A program made the position numbers and the translations under genes. Shown here in pieces: positions 25,517 through 33,430 of a DNA stretch of 64,000 bases (the first letter of the stretch is position 1; the number at the start of each line of letters is the position of its first letter). Below the pieces are notes generated by a model, which was not told where the DNA came from, did no database searches, and worked only from the letters and a program-made list of their open reading frames with translations. The stretch is taken from positions 1 through 64,000 of the forward strand of contig JAAHFP010000003.1 of the NCBI GenBank assembly GCA_010672925.1, read 5' to 3'. Source of the stretch: Symploca sp. SIO1C2. GTDB lineage: Bacteria > Cyanobacteriota > Cyanobacteriia > Cyanobacteriales > Coleofasciculaceae.

Positions 25517-27886
25517 GGAGACCCTGGTATTGGTAAAACTACTTTAATGAGCTACTTTGCCGTAATGCTGGCACGGAAGCAGCCAGAAAAGTTGGGTTTA
25601 ACGGCACAGGTGGACTGGTTACCGATTCTACTGCGAATTCGGGATTTGGCGCGAATACCGGATATAGGGATTTTGGATTTTATCGAGCAGTTTGTTCAGA
25701 AGACTTTAGGCATAGCAGTCTTGCCAGTAGGTTTCTTTGAACATTGGCTCAAGGAAGGAAAAGCCTTAATTTTATTAGATGGTTTAGATGAGGTGGCGAA
25801 CCCAGCTAAACGGGAAAAAATAGTAGACAAAATAAGGTGTTTCCTGGGACAATTCCAGCAGAATCGAGCAATTATTACTTCTCGTCCCGCTGGCTACCGT
25901 CGGGACTTTTTCCACACTACAGAATTTCCTCATTACTGGCTGCAAAAGTTTGATCAAGAGCGGATTCAGCTATTTATTGAACAATGGTACAACAGCCGCA
26001 TCCGTGACCCCAAGGAAGCTCAACGGTTTAAGGATAGTCTCAGGGAAGTTTTGGAGGAACAGCAGAGAATTCAGCTATTGGCACAAAATCCGTTGCTGTT
26101 AACGATTATTGCTTTAATTCATCGCTATGAAGCATATTTACCGAGAAAGCGGTATAAACTCTATGACCGAGCAGTGAAAACTCTGTTAACTAATTGGGAA
26201 AAGAGGAAAGATGTAGATGAGCATTGGCAATTAGAGTATCTTACCAGGGATGACTTGGAGCGTTTGATGCAACGCCTTGCCTATTGGATTCACTGTCAAG
26301 GGGACACGGAAGATAAGGAAGGTGGTACGCTGATTGACCGGGATAAGCTAATTTCCAAGTTAGGTAAGTTTATTGCTAAGCAGAAACAGTTGGAGCTTTA
26401 TCAAGCCAAGGAAGAGGCTAAACGCTTTGTGCAGTTAGTGCAAAATCGAGCTGGTTTGTTAAATGAACAGGGGCAAGACTATTATGCTTTTGTCCACAAG
26501 ACATTTCAAGAGTACCTGGCAGCAGAGGAAATTCGTTACCTTCAGGAGAATAATACTTTTAAGAAAGTGCTGAAGCATCTACAGCAGTATCTCCACAATC
26601 CTCACTGGCGAGAAGTGTTGCTTTTGTTGATTGCTCAGCAAAAACCTAAAAAGGCAACGAAGGTACTGAAGGCAATTTTGGGGCATGATACCGCTTATGA
26701 AACTTGGTTACACCGTAATCTCTTCTTTGCCGGTAGTTGTTTGGCAGAGGATATCGAGGTTGCTGATGAGGATCTGGTTAAGGATATTTTGCAACAGTTG
26801 ATGGCATTGGAGATTAGTGAGGATGAGTTGGTTGGTGGAAGAATCCGCAATCAGGCTATGAAGACGCTTTGTAGTTTGTCTGAAAGTAGGTTTGAGAAGC
26901 AAGCGCTGGAATTGGTGAAAGCGGTTGGAGATAAGATTGAAAAAGAGCGATTGTGGCAATATCAGGCAGCATGGGGGGAAAAAGAAGCGGTAATTGAGAT
27001 ACTCTTAGGGCTACTAGTAGATCAGGACGCGGAAGTACGTGCCAATTCTGCTAAGGCGTTGGGTGGTTTGGGAAAGGATTCTGGGGAAGTACACCAAGCA
27101 CTGCTTGCGCTACTCACAGATGAAGATTCAAAAGTGTGCACCTCGGCTGCTAAAGCGTTGGGTGGTTTGGGAAAGGATTCAGAGGAAGTACACCAAGCAG
27201 TGCTTGCGCTACTCAAAAATGAGAATAAACGGATACACACTTTAATAGCTATCATGTTGGGTGGTTTGGGAAAGAATTCAGAGGAAGTACACCAAGCAGT
27301 GCTTGCGCTACTCAAAAATGAGAATAAATTGGTGCGTTCCTCGGCTGCGATGGCACTGGGTAATTTAGGAAAGAATTCAGAGGAAATACGTCAAGCAGTG
27401 CTAGCCCTACTCACAGATGAGAATGAATTGGTGCGTTCCTTAGCTGCTACGGCGCTGGGTAAATTGGGAAAGGATTCAGAGAAAGTACTCCAAGCACTGC
27501 TAGCCCTACTCACAGATGAGAATGAATTGCTGCGTTTCTCGGCTGCGATGGCACTGGGTAATTTAGGAAAGGATTCAAAGAAAGTACTCCAATCACTGCT
27601 AGCCCTACTCACAGATGAGAATAAATTGGTGCGTTCCTCGGCTGCGATGGCACTGGGTAATTTAGGACAGGATTCAGAGAAAGTACTCCAAGCACTGCTA
27701 GCCCTACTCACAGATGAGAATGAATTGCTGCGTTTCTTGCCTGCTGAGGCGTTAGGTAAATTGGGTAAGAAATCTGGTAAAGTTATATATACTGTCATCC
27801 ACTGGATTGAGCAGCATCAAGATTCGGAGTATGTAGGCAGGGGGATTGATACGCTGTGGGATTTGGTAGTGCAGAATGAAGGATGA
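25511..27886 (+). CDS. 5'-truncated NACHT NTPase with HEAT repeats
   Basis: The frame opens only shortly before the P-loop IIGDPGIGKTTLMSYFA (Walker A at 25517-25540). The first ATG, 25547, lies after it. Further NACHT features are ALILLDGLDEV (Walker B), AIITSRPAGYR, and WLLLTIIALIH-like helices ending VHKTFQEYLAAEEI. After ~residue 480 come HEAT-like 33-residue repeats. Bacterial NACHT proteins are often antiphage sensors with a variable N-terminal effector. Here the effector and any promoter are gone. A stop codon lies at 25466. A protein made from 25547 would lack Walker A, so it is probably inactive unless a non-standard start is used. Confidence 0.8.
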   Translation: MIGDPGIGKTTLMSYFAVMLARKQPEKLGLTAQVDWLPILLRIRDLARIPDIGILDFIEQFVQKTLGIAVLPVGFFEHWLKEGKALILLDGLDEVANPAKREKIVDKIRCFLGQFQQNRAIITSRPAGYRRDFFHTTEFPHYWLQKFDQERIQLFIEQWYNSRIRDPKEAQRFKDSLREVLEEQQRIQLLAQNPLLLTIIALIHRYEAYLPRKRYKLYDRAVKTLLTNWEKRKDVDEHWQLEYLTRDDLERLMQRLAYWIHCQGDTEDKEGGTLIDRDKLISKLGKFIAKQKQLELYQAKEEAKRFVQLVQNRAGLLNEQGQDYYAFVHKTFQEYLAAEEIRYLQENNTFKKVLKHLQQYLHNPHWREVLLLLIAQQKPKKATKVLKAILGHDTAYETWLHRNLFFAGSCLAEDIEVADEDLVKDILQQLMALEISEDELVGGRIRNQAMKTLCSLSESRFEKQALELVKAVGDKIEKERLWQYQAAWGEKEAVIEILLGLLVDQDAEVRANSAKALGGLGKDSGEVHQALLALLTDEDSKVCTSAAKALGGLGKDSEEVHQAVLALLKNENKRIHTLIAIMLGGLGKNSEEVHQAVLALLKNENKLVRSSAAMALGNLGKNSEEIRQAVLALLTDENELVRSLAATALGKLGKDSEKVLQALLALLTDENELLRFSAAMALGNLGKDSKKVLQSLLALLTDENKLVRSSAAMALGNLGQDSEKVLQALLALLTDENELLRFLPAEALGKLGKKSGKVIYTVIHWIEQHQDSEYVGRGIDTLWDLVVQNEG
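27055..27760 (+). repeat. 99-bp HEAT-repeat tandem array
   Basis: About seven 99-base units encode 33-residue repeats of the form GxLGKDSEKVLQALLALLTDENELVRSSAAMAL. Several units are nearly identical at the DNA level (for example 27480-27570 and 27675-27765). This points to recent unit duplication or exchange rather than old divergence. Confidence 0.88.
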
Positions 27887-27987
27887 GGTAAATGTTAAGC
27901 GATCGCACTACAGCATCAGCTCAGAATTGTTGGAAAATTTCATAAATTTAGTGCACATCCAATTGAGGAAATAGTTTCTTTACATTA

Positions 27988-28224
27988 CTAATCCTCACGA
28001 TCCAGAGACATAAACTGCATTCTTGCCACCACAGGATCTAGTTCCGAAGACTCTTTGGAGTAAACTTGGTTTAGCTGGTGCAGGATTTGGTTACGGTTGT
28101 ATTTCTTTAAGTATGCCTCTAATGCTTTCGTGTAAAGTTCACTACGTGACAATCCTAGCTGTTGAGCCAGTGCTTCTGCTTCTTCAAAAACTGAATCTGG
28201 GAGAGAAATTGCAGTTTTCATCAA
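27988..28224 (-). CDS. Ribbon-helix-helix antitoxin-like protein
   Basis: 78 residues. The N-terminal strand and helix-turn-helix (MKTAISLPDSVFEEAEALAQQLGLSRSELYTKALEAYLKKY) match the RHH/MazE-like DNA-binding fold. The acidic tail (ESSELDPVVARMQFMSLDRED) is typical of a toxin-binding segment. No toxin gene follows in the 100 bases before the NACHT gene, so it is an orphan. The promoter and first ~15 codons are duplicated at 28602-28775. Confidence 0.8.
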   Translation of the reverse strand: MMKTAISLPDSVFEEAEALAQQLGLSRSELYTKALEAYLKKYNRNQILHQLNQVYSKESSELDPVVARMQFMSLDRED

Positions 28225-28337
28225 TTACCTTAACTGTAATTCCTACACTTCGGTTATACTCCAGTTATACCATAATTACCTCTGTACCTGTTAGCGAGCA
28301 GTACGCGATCGCTTAAAGGACTTTCGGCGGCAATTCT
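28176..28337. repeat. Antitoxin promoter duplication, copy 1
   Basis: Covers the first codons of the RHH antitoxin and its upstream region with the block AACTGTAATTCCTACACTTC, then GGTTATACTCCAGTTATACC. A second copy at 28602-28775 has one ~11-base insertion (AGAAGCATTTT). GGTTATACTCCAGTTATACC contains repeated GTTATAC half-sites that may be the operator. Confidence 0.85.
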
Positions 28338-28601
28338 TGAAAATTTTTGTACTGTTGTACACCCTTGTCACCTTGTCTTCCTTGTCCTCTTTGTTTTATC
28401 CCAACCCGAAAGAAAAATACCTACCCTTGTGAGAAATCTTGTCCTCCCCCTTGATAAGGGGGAGTTAGAGGGGGTAAACCTCCAGCATTGAAAGCCAACA
28501 ACATCTTTAAACTCTGGGTGGGTAATGATTGTATCCAGAATTTGGTGCGTTACGCTACGCTAACACACCCTACGATAGGTACATTTTTTCGGAAGAAATT
28601 A
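28338..28601. other. Intergenic spacer with short repeats
   Basis: Contains reverse CTTGTCACCTTGTCTTCCTT units (28363-28395), a CCCCCTTGATAAGGGGGA hairpin near 28446-28463, and a GGTGCGTTACGCTACGCTAA-type dispersed repeat near 28542-28575. No gene is visible. Confidence 0.7.
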
Positions 28602-28775
28602 CTGCTTCTTCAAAAACTGAATCTGGGAGAGAAGTTGCAGTTTTCATCAATTACCTTAACTGTAATTCCTACACTTCGGTTATACTCCAGTTATACCATA
28701 ATTACAGAAGCATTTTACCTCTGTACCTGCTAGCGAACAATACGCGATCGCTAAGGGACTTTCAGGGGTAATTAT
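28602..28775 (-). pseudogene. Duplicated antitoxin 5' fragment
   Basis: Second copy of the RHH antitoxin promoter and its first codons (MKTATSLPDSVFEEA), after which homology stops and the frame runs into unrelated DNA. It has one amino-acid change from the intact copy (Ile to Thr at residue 5). It could still bind the antitoxin if the operator is intact. Confidence 0.7.
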
Positions 28776-28833
28776 TGCAAATTGATGTAGGGGCGCAATG
28801 CTTGCGCCCTAAGTAGTTAGAGGCAATACCAAA

Positions 28834-29397
28834 ATGGTACAAGCACAGTCCCAAACCCTGACATTGGAGGAGTTTCTGCAACTACCAGAAACTAAACCTG
28901 CCAGTGAATATATTGATGGTCAAATAATTCAGAAGCCCATGCCTCAAGGAAAACACAGTAAGATTCAAGGAGAATTTGTACCCGCTATCAATAGTGTAAC
29001 TAAGCCAAAGAAAATCGCTTGTGCGTTTCCTGAATTACGTTGTACCTTTGGTGGTCGTTCAACTATACCTGACATTGCTGTGTTTGTTTGGAGCCGCATT
29101 CCCTGTGAGGATAGTGGGGAGATTGCCAATGTATTTCCTCTAGCTTCAGATTGGACAATTGAAATCTTGTCTCCTGAGCAAAGTCACACCAAAGTAACCA
29201 AGAATATTCTGTATTGTCTGAAGCACGGGACTCAGATGGGGTGGTTGATTGATCCAGACGAAAAAACTGTATTTGTTTATCGTCCTAAACAGGAAATTGA
29301 AATGTTTGATGAGCCAAATGCATTACTTCCTGTGCCATCCTTTGCCAGTGAGCTCAATCTGACGGTCAAAGATTTGTTTGCCTGGTTATTGTTGTGA
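28834..29397 (+). CDS. Uma2 family (DUF820) endonuclease-like protein
   Basis: 187-residue PD-(D/E)XK-fold protein of the Uma2 family, expanded in cyanobacteria. Recognisable parts are the N-terminal TLEEFLQLPETKPASEYIDGQII, PDIAVFVW with the catalytic Asp, and DWTIEILSPEQS with the acidic residue of the active site. KHGTQMGWLIDPDEKTVFVYRP is the family signature. Its DNA substrate is unknown. Uma2 genes commonly occur alone near mobile DNA, as here. Confidence 0.88.
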   Translation: MVQAQSQTLTLEEFLQLPETKPASEYIDGQIIQKPMPQGKHSKIQGEFVPAINSVTKPKKIACAFPELRCTFGGRSTIPDIAVFVWSRIPCEDSGEIANVFPLASDWTIEILSPEQSHTKVTKNILYCLKHGTQMGWLIDPDEKTVFVYRPKQEIEMFDEPNALLPVPSFASELNLTVKDLFAWLLL

Positions 29398-29580
29398 TTT
29401 GTGATTTGTGATTTGTCTTTATTAAGTAGTTTTCCAAAATTGCCCAAAGGCTTATCCAGCAAACTCTAATGAATGCTTTACTTATTACTTATTACTTGTT
29501 ACTTATTACTTCAAAACCTGAATCAATGTACTCTATGAGGCAAACCCTATTTATAGATATCCTCTCAAAAAGTGAGATTA

Positions 29581-29623
29581 TGGGCGGTATTGGCTCTGAT
29601 TAGAGAAGCGTAGTAACCGCCCA
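29581..29623. terminator. Inverted repeat between convergent genes
   Basis: TGGGCGGT (29581-29588) pairs with ACCGCCCA (29616-29623) around a 27-base loop, between the Uma2 gene and the convergent hypothetical gene. There is no T-tract, so a bidirectional terminator role is only possible. Confidence 0.35.
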
Positions 29624-29644
29624 AATTAAGATTGGAGATCATCT

Positions 29645-29986
29645 TTAGGCTGTGTGGCTATAATTCAGTACTTGTTTAGCCCAGACAGGAAAAGGGAAAT
29701 GTTTGGTAGTTCGGGGATTTTCCTTTTTTTCCTGTTGAGCAGTAACTGGAACCAACATTGAATCAGTCGAGCGCACCACCATTTCGCCCTGTGCTAGCGC
29801 CTCTCGCCACTGACGTCCGGTTCTCCAAGCCTGGAGTTTCGCGATACCCCAGCGGGGATTGACTGGATATCCGACAAATCCAGACCTGAGGGCTGCGTGG
29901 TTTGCACTAGGGAGCGAGGTATGAACAAACACATTTTCTGTTAAATCAATCACCATGAGGTTGTACTCCTTAAGGTCTCTATTCAT
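29645..29986 (-). CDS. Conserved-looking hypothetical protein
   Basis: About 113 residues, reading VFVHTSLPSANHAALRSGFV, then GYPVNPRWGIAKLQAWRTGR and QWREALAQGEMVVRSTDSMLVPV. The block has the look of a conserved cyanobacterial family, but I do not know a function. ATG at 29986 is the start: AAGGAGGTGA lies about 7 bases upstream. The in-frame GTG at 29995 is part of that Shine-Dalgarno sequence. Such a strong site is unusual among the genes here. Confidence 0.65.
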   Translation of the reverse strand: MNRDLKEYNLMVIDLTENVFVHTSLPSANHAALRSGFVGYPVNPRWGIAKLQAWRTGRQWREALAQGEMVVRSTDSMLVPVTAQQEKKENPRTTKHFPFPVWAKQVLNYSHTA

Positions 29987-30002
29987 ACACTTCACCTCCT
30001 TT

Positions 30003-30811
30003 CTGTGGCTAACAGAACAATTTATCGAGAAGTAATATCCATTTTAGATTACAAAATGTTAAATTTTCGCAGCTGTTTACTGATTTCACTGATCTCAGGA
30101 TGGATGCAATCGAGCTTGTTTAGTGAAGGTGACAAAATACAGGGCTAAGGACTGTATCTCTCTCTCCAGGGGGAGTTACAAAGCTCAAAAGCAAACAGGG
30201 TCTGGGTTGTGGAGAAAATAAAATAGACCTCACCCCCTGAAATCTCGGCCTCTACGGGTTAGCAGCAATCCCCAGCAGCGGAACCTGTTGCTTTAATGTA
30301 GCATTTTGCTTTAATTCACTACGTAATAATGCGTATATTTCTAGGACGAGTGAGAAAATTACTTATTCTCATAGAAGTAGAGACGTTGCAGGCAACGTCT
30401 CTACAAGATTTCGCAGTTTGCTGAAAACGGAGTTGTCTAACCCGGATTTGGTATGAATCGAGTTTCTAGCGCAGTGCGGCAAAAATGACCCGCCATAAAA
30501 AAATCTGAAAAAGCTGACTAGACAAGCTTTCTTCCCTCCAGCTTTCTGCCTCCAGCCCCCTGCCTCCAAAGCACTAGCAAACTTTCAGTACAGATAAAGC
30601 CTATTCTCAGGGAAAACTCATTGACCAACATTTTAATAACCTTTTAGATGAAGACATACAGCAGTAGGTTTTGTTCACTTGGTGAGCAATTAAAGTAGGT
30701 ACACACAAATAATGCGAACTGTGTCAGGAAACGTAAATATTTGTCAAACTCCTACCAACGGCCAATGTACAATTCAGTATCGTTAACACCCTTACTCAGT
30801 AAAGGATTCAG
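30003..30811. other. 809-bp intergenic region upstream of arsM
   Basis: Holds a GTAGAGACG palindromic element (30377-30404 with tail to 30458) and a CTGCCTCCAG/CTTCTGCC repeat (30526-30568) ending in AAAGCACTAG, as at 57352-57365. The last 200 bases are AT-rich and probably contain the arsM promoter. No gene is supported. Confidence 0.7.
30377..30458. repeat. GTAGAGACG palindromic element
   Basis: GTAGAGACGTTGCAGGCAAC, then GTCTCTAC, followed by AAGATTTCGCAGTTTGCTGA and a CCGGATTTGGTATGA end. Same family as 18817-18900 and 24809-24885. Confidence 0.8.
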
Positions 30812-31780
30812 ATGACCTATCTTGAAACAACAGCGGAATTTTACGCCGAAGTAGCTCAAACACCGGAAGTTGGTTTGTGTTGTGTTCAAAGTAGTCCCTT
30901 GCAGCTACCAGAGTTGAAGATTCCCCTCCAGATGCAGGAAATGAACTACGGCTGCGGTACTACTGTTCATCCAGCAGAACTTAGCCGCCAGCCAACAGTG
31001 TTGTATGTCGGTGTCGGTGGTGGCTTGGAAGCTTTGCAATTTGCCTATTTTTCTCGGCATCCCGGCGGCGTTATTGCCGTTGATCCAGTTAAGGAGATGC
31101 GGGAAGCCGCTGCACGTAACCTAGAAATTGCGGCTAAAGACAATCCTTGGTTTGACCCCAGTTTTGTGGAAATTCGGGAGGGAGATGCTTTTAATCTGCC
31201 GATGCCGGATGCTTCCGTCGATGTAGTTGCTCAGAATTGCCTCTTTAATATCTTTGAACCCGCTGATTTACATAAAGCGCTGCAAGAAGCTTACCGGGTG
31301 CTTAAGAGGGGAGGAAGGCTACTGATGAGTGACCCTATTGCCACTTCTTCGATTCCTAGCCATCTCCGAGCAGATGAAAGATTAAGGGCGATGTGTCTTT
31401 CTGGTGCTCTAACCTATGAAGAGTATACCCAACATTTAATAGATGTGGGCTTTGGTCAGATAGAAATCCGGGCGCGGCGTCCCTACCGACTGCTGGATTG
31501 CCAGAATTACAATTTGGATGAGCCGCTGCTGTTGGAAAGTTTGGATTCAGTTTCTTTTAAAGTGCCAATCCCAGAAGATGGAGCCTGTATTTTTACTGGC
31601 AAGACGGGTATTTATATGGGTGGCAATGACTACTTTGATGACAATGCTGGGCATATTCTCCAACGTGGTGTACCAGCAGCAGTATGTGATAAAACCGCAG
31701 CCAAGTTAGCAATCTCTAAACCAGGAGAAATTTTAATTACTGATTCTACTTGGTATTACACAGGTGGCGGTTGTTGTTAA
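30812..31780 (+). CDS. arsM: Arsenosugar-type arsenite methyltransferase ArsM
   Basis: SAM-dependent enzyme that methylates arsenite, here the long form tied to arsenosugar synthesis. The Rossmann SAM site is VLYVGVGGGLEALQFAYF with VIAVDPVKEMREAAARN and EGDAFNLPMPDASVDVV. Candidate As(III)-binding Cys residues occur at C47-region GCGT, NCLFN and the RLRAMCLSGALTYEEY segment. The C-terminal ~80 residues (VPIPEDGACIFTGKTGIYMGGNDYFDD to GGGCC) are the extension seen in proteins linked with ArsS. The 322 residues are full length. arsS follows after 42 bases on the same strand, so the two form an operon. Confidence 0.92.
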   Translation: MTYLETTAEFYAEVAQTPEVGLCCVQSSPLQLPELKIPLQMQEMNYGCGTTVHPAELSRQPTVLYVGVGGGLEALQFAYFSRHPGGVIAVDPVKEMREAAARNLEIAAKDNPWFDPSFVEIREGDAFNLPMPDASVDVVAQNCLFNIFEPADLHKALQEAYRVLKRGGRLLMSDPIATSSIPSHLRADERLRAMCLSGALTYEEYTQHLIDVGFGQIEIRARRPYRLLDCQNYNLDEPLLLESLDSVSFKVPIPEDGACIFTGKTGIYMGGNDYFDDNAGHILQRGVPAAVCDKTAAKLAISKPGEILITDSTWYYTGGGCC

Positions 31781-31822
31781 TTGTCAATTATTCACAACTA
31801 ACCGGACAGAGGTAATCAACAA

Positions 31823-32818
31823 ATGATTCAGACACCAGTTGCAGCAGTCACACCTTTCCACCAAAAACTGCAAGTTCCTTTAACTAAAAGCCCCATCAAG
31901 GTTTTACAAGTTAATTTGGGTAAGCGCTGTAACCTGGCTTGTAGTCACTGCCATGTAGAAGCTGGCCCGAAGAGAACGGAAGAACTTACTCCAGAAATTT
32001 GTTCTCAGCTCATTGAACTACTCTATCAGTTTCCTCAAATTAAAATAGTTGATCTTACCGGTGGTGCTCCGGAGATGAACTATGGTTTTAATCCTTTAGT
32101 AGAGGCAGCGAGAAAAACTAATAAAGAGGTAATTGTCCGCTCAAATTTGACGATTTATTTTGAGCCCGGGTTTGAGTATTTACCGGAATATTTTGCCCAG
32201 CATCAAATACGAGTAGTTGCCTCCTTACCCTGCTATCTGGAAGACAATGTGGATCAAATGCGAGGCGATGGGGTCTATGATAATTCCATTCGAGCCATTC
32301 AATGGCTCAATCGGTTGGGTTATGGTCAAGACCCCAATTTAATCCTTGATTTGGTCTACAATCCTCCACTACCCCTGAGAGAGAAATTTTCTCTAACTCC
32401 CGATCAAGTAAAGTTGGAGCAGGATTACAAACTGTTTTTACAAGAACATTTTGCTATCGACTTCAACCAGTTATTTACGATTACCAATATACCTGTTGGG
32501 CGAACCAAGTTTCATTTGCAACGCACCAAGCTTTATGCTCCCTATATGGAGTTTTTAGAGCAAAATTTCAATGCTAGTACTGTCGAGCATTTAATGTGCC
32601 GGGATGAGCTCTCGATTGACTATCTGGGTAATGTCTACGATTGTGACTTTAACCAAATGGAAAATCTGGCAGCCAAGTCTCGTAGGGGGGAAACTTTAAC
32701 AGTGAGTAAGCTACTAGAAGCAGGAAGCTTAGATGTAATCGACGAGATTCGCATAGCTTCCTATTGCTACGGCTGCACAGCAGGTTGTGGTTCTAGTTGT
32801 GGTGGTGCTTTGATCTGA
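31823..32818 (+). CDS. arsS: Arsenosugar biosynthesis radical SAM protein ArsS
   Basis: Radical SAM enzyme that adds the 5'-deoxyadenosyl group to dimethylarsenite on the path to arsenosugars. The cluster-binding motif CNLACSHC is at residues ~35-42. The GGAPEMNYGF block follows, and a Cys-rich C-terminus (YCYGCTAGCGSSCGGA) probably holds a second Fe-S or arsenic site. Its 331 residues match the family. A strong stem-loop with seven T follows, beginning inside the last codons. It works with the adjacent ArsM; regulation likely lies upstream of arsM. Confidence 0.95.
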   Translation: MIQTPVAAVTPFHQKLQVPLTKSPIKVLQVNLGKRCNLACSHCHVEAGPKRTEELTPEICSQLIELLYQFPQIKIVDLTGGAPEMNYGFNPLVEAARKTNKEVIVRSNLTIYFEPGFEYLPEYFAQHQIRVVASLPCYLEDNVDQMRGDGVYDNSIRAIQWLNRLGYGQDPNLILDLVYNPPLPLREKFSLTPDQVKLEQDYKLFLQEHFAIDFNQLFTITNIPVGRTKFHLQRTKLYAPYMEFLEQNFNASTVEHLMCRDELSIDYLGNVYDCDFNQMENLAAKSRRGETLTVSKLLEAGSLDVIDEIRIASYCYGCTAGCGSSCGGALI

Positions 32819-32836
32819 GAAGATCAAAGTTTTTTT
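32808..32836 (+). terminator. Intrinsic terminator of arsMS
   Basis: CTTTGATCT and AGATCAAAG form a perfect 9-bp stem with a GAGA loop, followed by seven T. The stem overlaps the arsS stop codon (TGA 32816-32818). It separates arsMS from arsR. Confidence 0.9.
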
Positions 32837-32844
32837 GTCATTAA

Positions 32845-32866
32845 GATATGAATTAACTTTCATATC
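32845..32866. promoter_or_regulatory. Candidate ArsR operator
   Basis: Perfect inverted repeat GATATGAA-TTAACT-TTCATATC, 33 bases upstream of the arsR start. The spacing and placement fit an ArsR/SmtB-type operator and autoregulation. It is inferred from symmetry only. Confidence 0.55.
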
Positions 32867-32898
32867 AATGGCAATTCAATCCATGCCCACTGGGAACC

Positions 32899-33204
32899 AT
32901 GAACTCGAAAAGTACTTCCTCTCAATCCTTATGTGTCCGTAAGCTGAAAGTGTTGGCGGATACTACTCGTCTAAGTGTCCTAGAAATTCTGATGGAAGGA
33001 CCGAAACATGTTGGGGAACTAAACGCAGTTTTAGGTATAGAGCAGAGTCTGCTCTCCCATCATCTTAAGGTTTTACGGGAAGAGGGTTTTGTCACAGCAA
33101 CACGAGATGGGAAGGCAGTGCTTTATTGTTGTGCCCCTAATATTCAGCAGAGGAATGGCAGTAGAGCAATTGATTTGGGCTGTTGCCTCCTCTGTTTTGA
33201 TTAG
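32899..33204 (+). CDS. arsR: ArsR/SmtB family regulator
   Basis: 101-residue winged-helix repressor: LADTTRLSVLEILMEGPKHVGELNAVLGIEQSLLSHHLKVLREEGFV with recognition helix QSLLSHHLKVL. The usual ELCVCD Cys pair of plasmid ArsR is absent. Instead five Cys lie at the C-terminus (YCCAP, GCCLLC), which may bind As(III). The stop codon is immediately followed by a GAGCTGAGGG minisatellite. It likely controls itself and, given the same strand and lack of other promoters, possibly the pst genes that follow. ArsR is inferred to sense arsenic because of the neighbouring arsM and arsS. Confidence 0.85.
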   Translation: MNSKSTSSQSLCVRKLKVLADTTRLSVLEILMEGPKHVGELNAVLGIEQSLLSHHLKVLREEGFVTATRDGKAVLYCCAPNIQQRNGSRAIDLGCCLLCFD

Positions 33205-33430
33205 GAGCTGAGGGAGCTGGGGGAGCTGGGGGAGCTGAGGGAGCTGAGGGAGCTGAGGGAGCTGGGGGAGCTGGGGGAGCTGAGGGAGCTGAGGGAGCTG
33301 AGGGAGCTGAGGGAGCTGAGGAAGCTGGGGGAGACAAGGGAGACAAGGGAGATCAATTCCCAATTCCCAATTCTCAAACAACCAACAACCAACCACAAAC
33401 AACAAACAACAAATGACAAATGACAAACAA
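33205..33430. repeat. Composite minisatellite array before pstS
   Basis: Four repeat families in sequence: GAGCTGAGGGAGCTGGGGGA (33205-33330), GGGAGACAAGGGAGACAAGG (33329-33350), TTCCCAATTCCCAATTCTC (33355-33372) and AACAACCAACAACCAACC (33373-33430). The pstS start codon sits in the last one. Confidence 0.9.

Noticed and set aside
25362-25547. 61-codon plus-strand frame before the NACHT gene
   Set aside because: Antisense of the better-supported fragment on the minus strand; Ser-rich with no family features.
30259-30312. Minus-strand open stretch ending in GDCC near the arsenosugar genes, considered as a small peptide
   Set aside because: Only 17 codons with no ATG, GTG or TTG start after an upstream stop.
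33205-33330. GAGCTGAGGG repeats considered as coding sequence (Pro/Gln/Leu-rich frames on the other strand)
   Set aside because: All frames stay open simply because the repeat lacks stops. The same DNA is intergenic at several other places.
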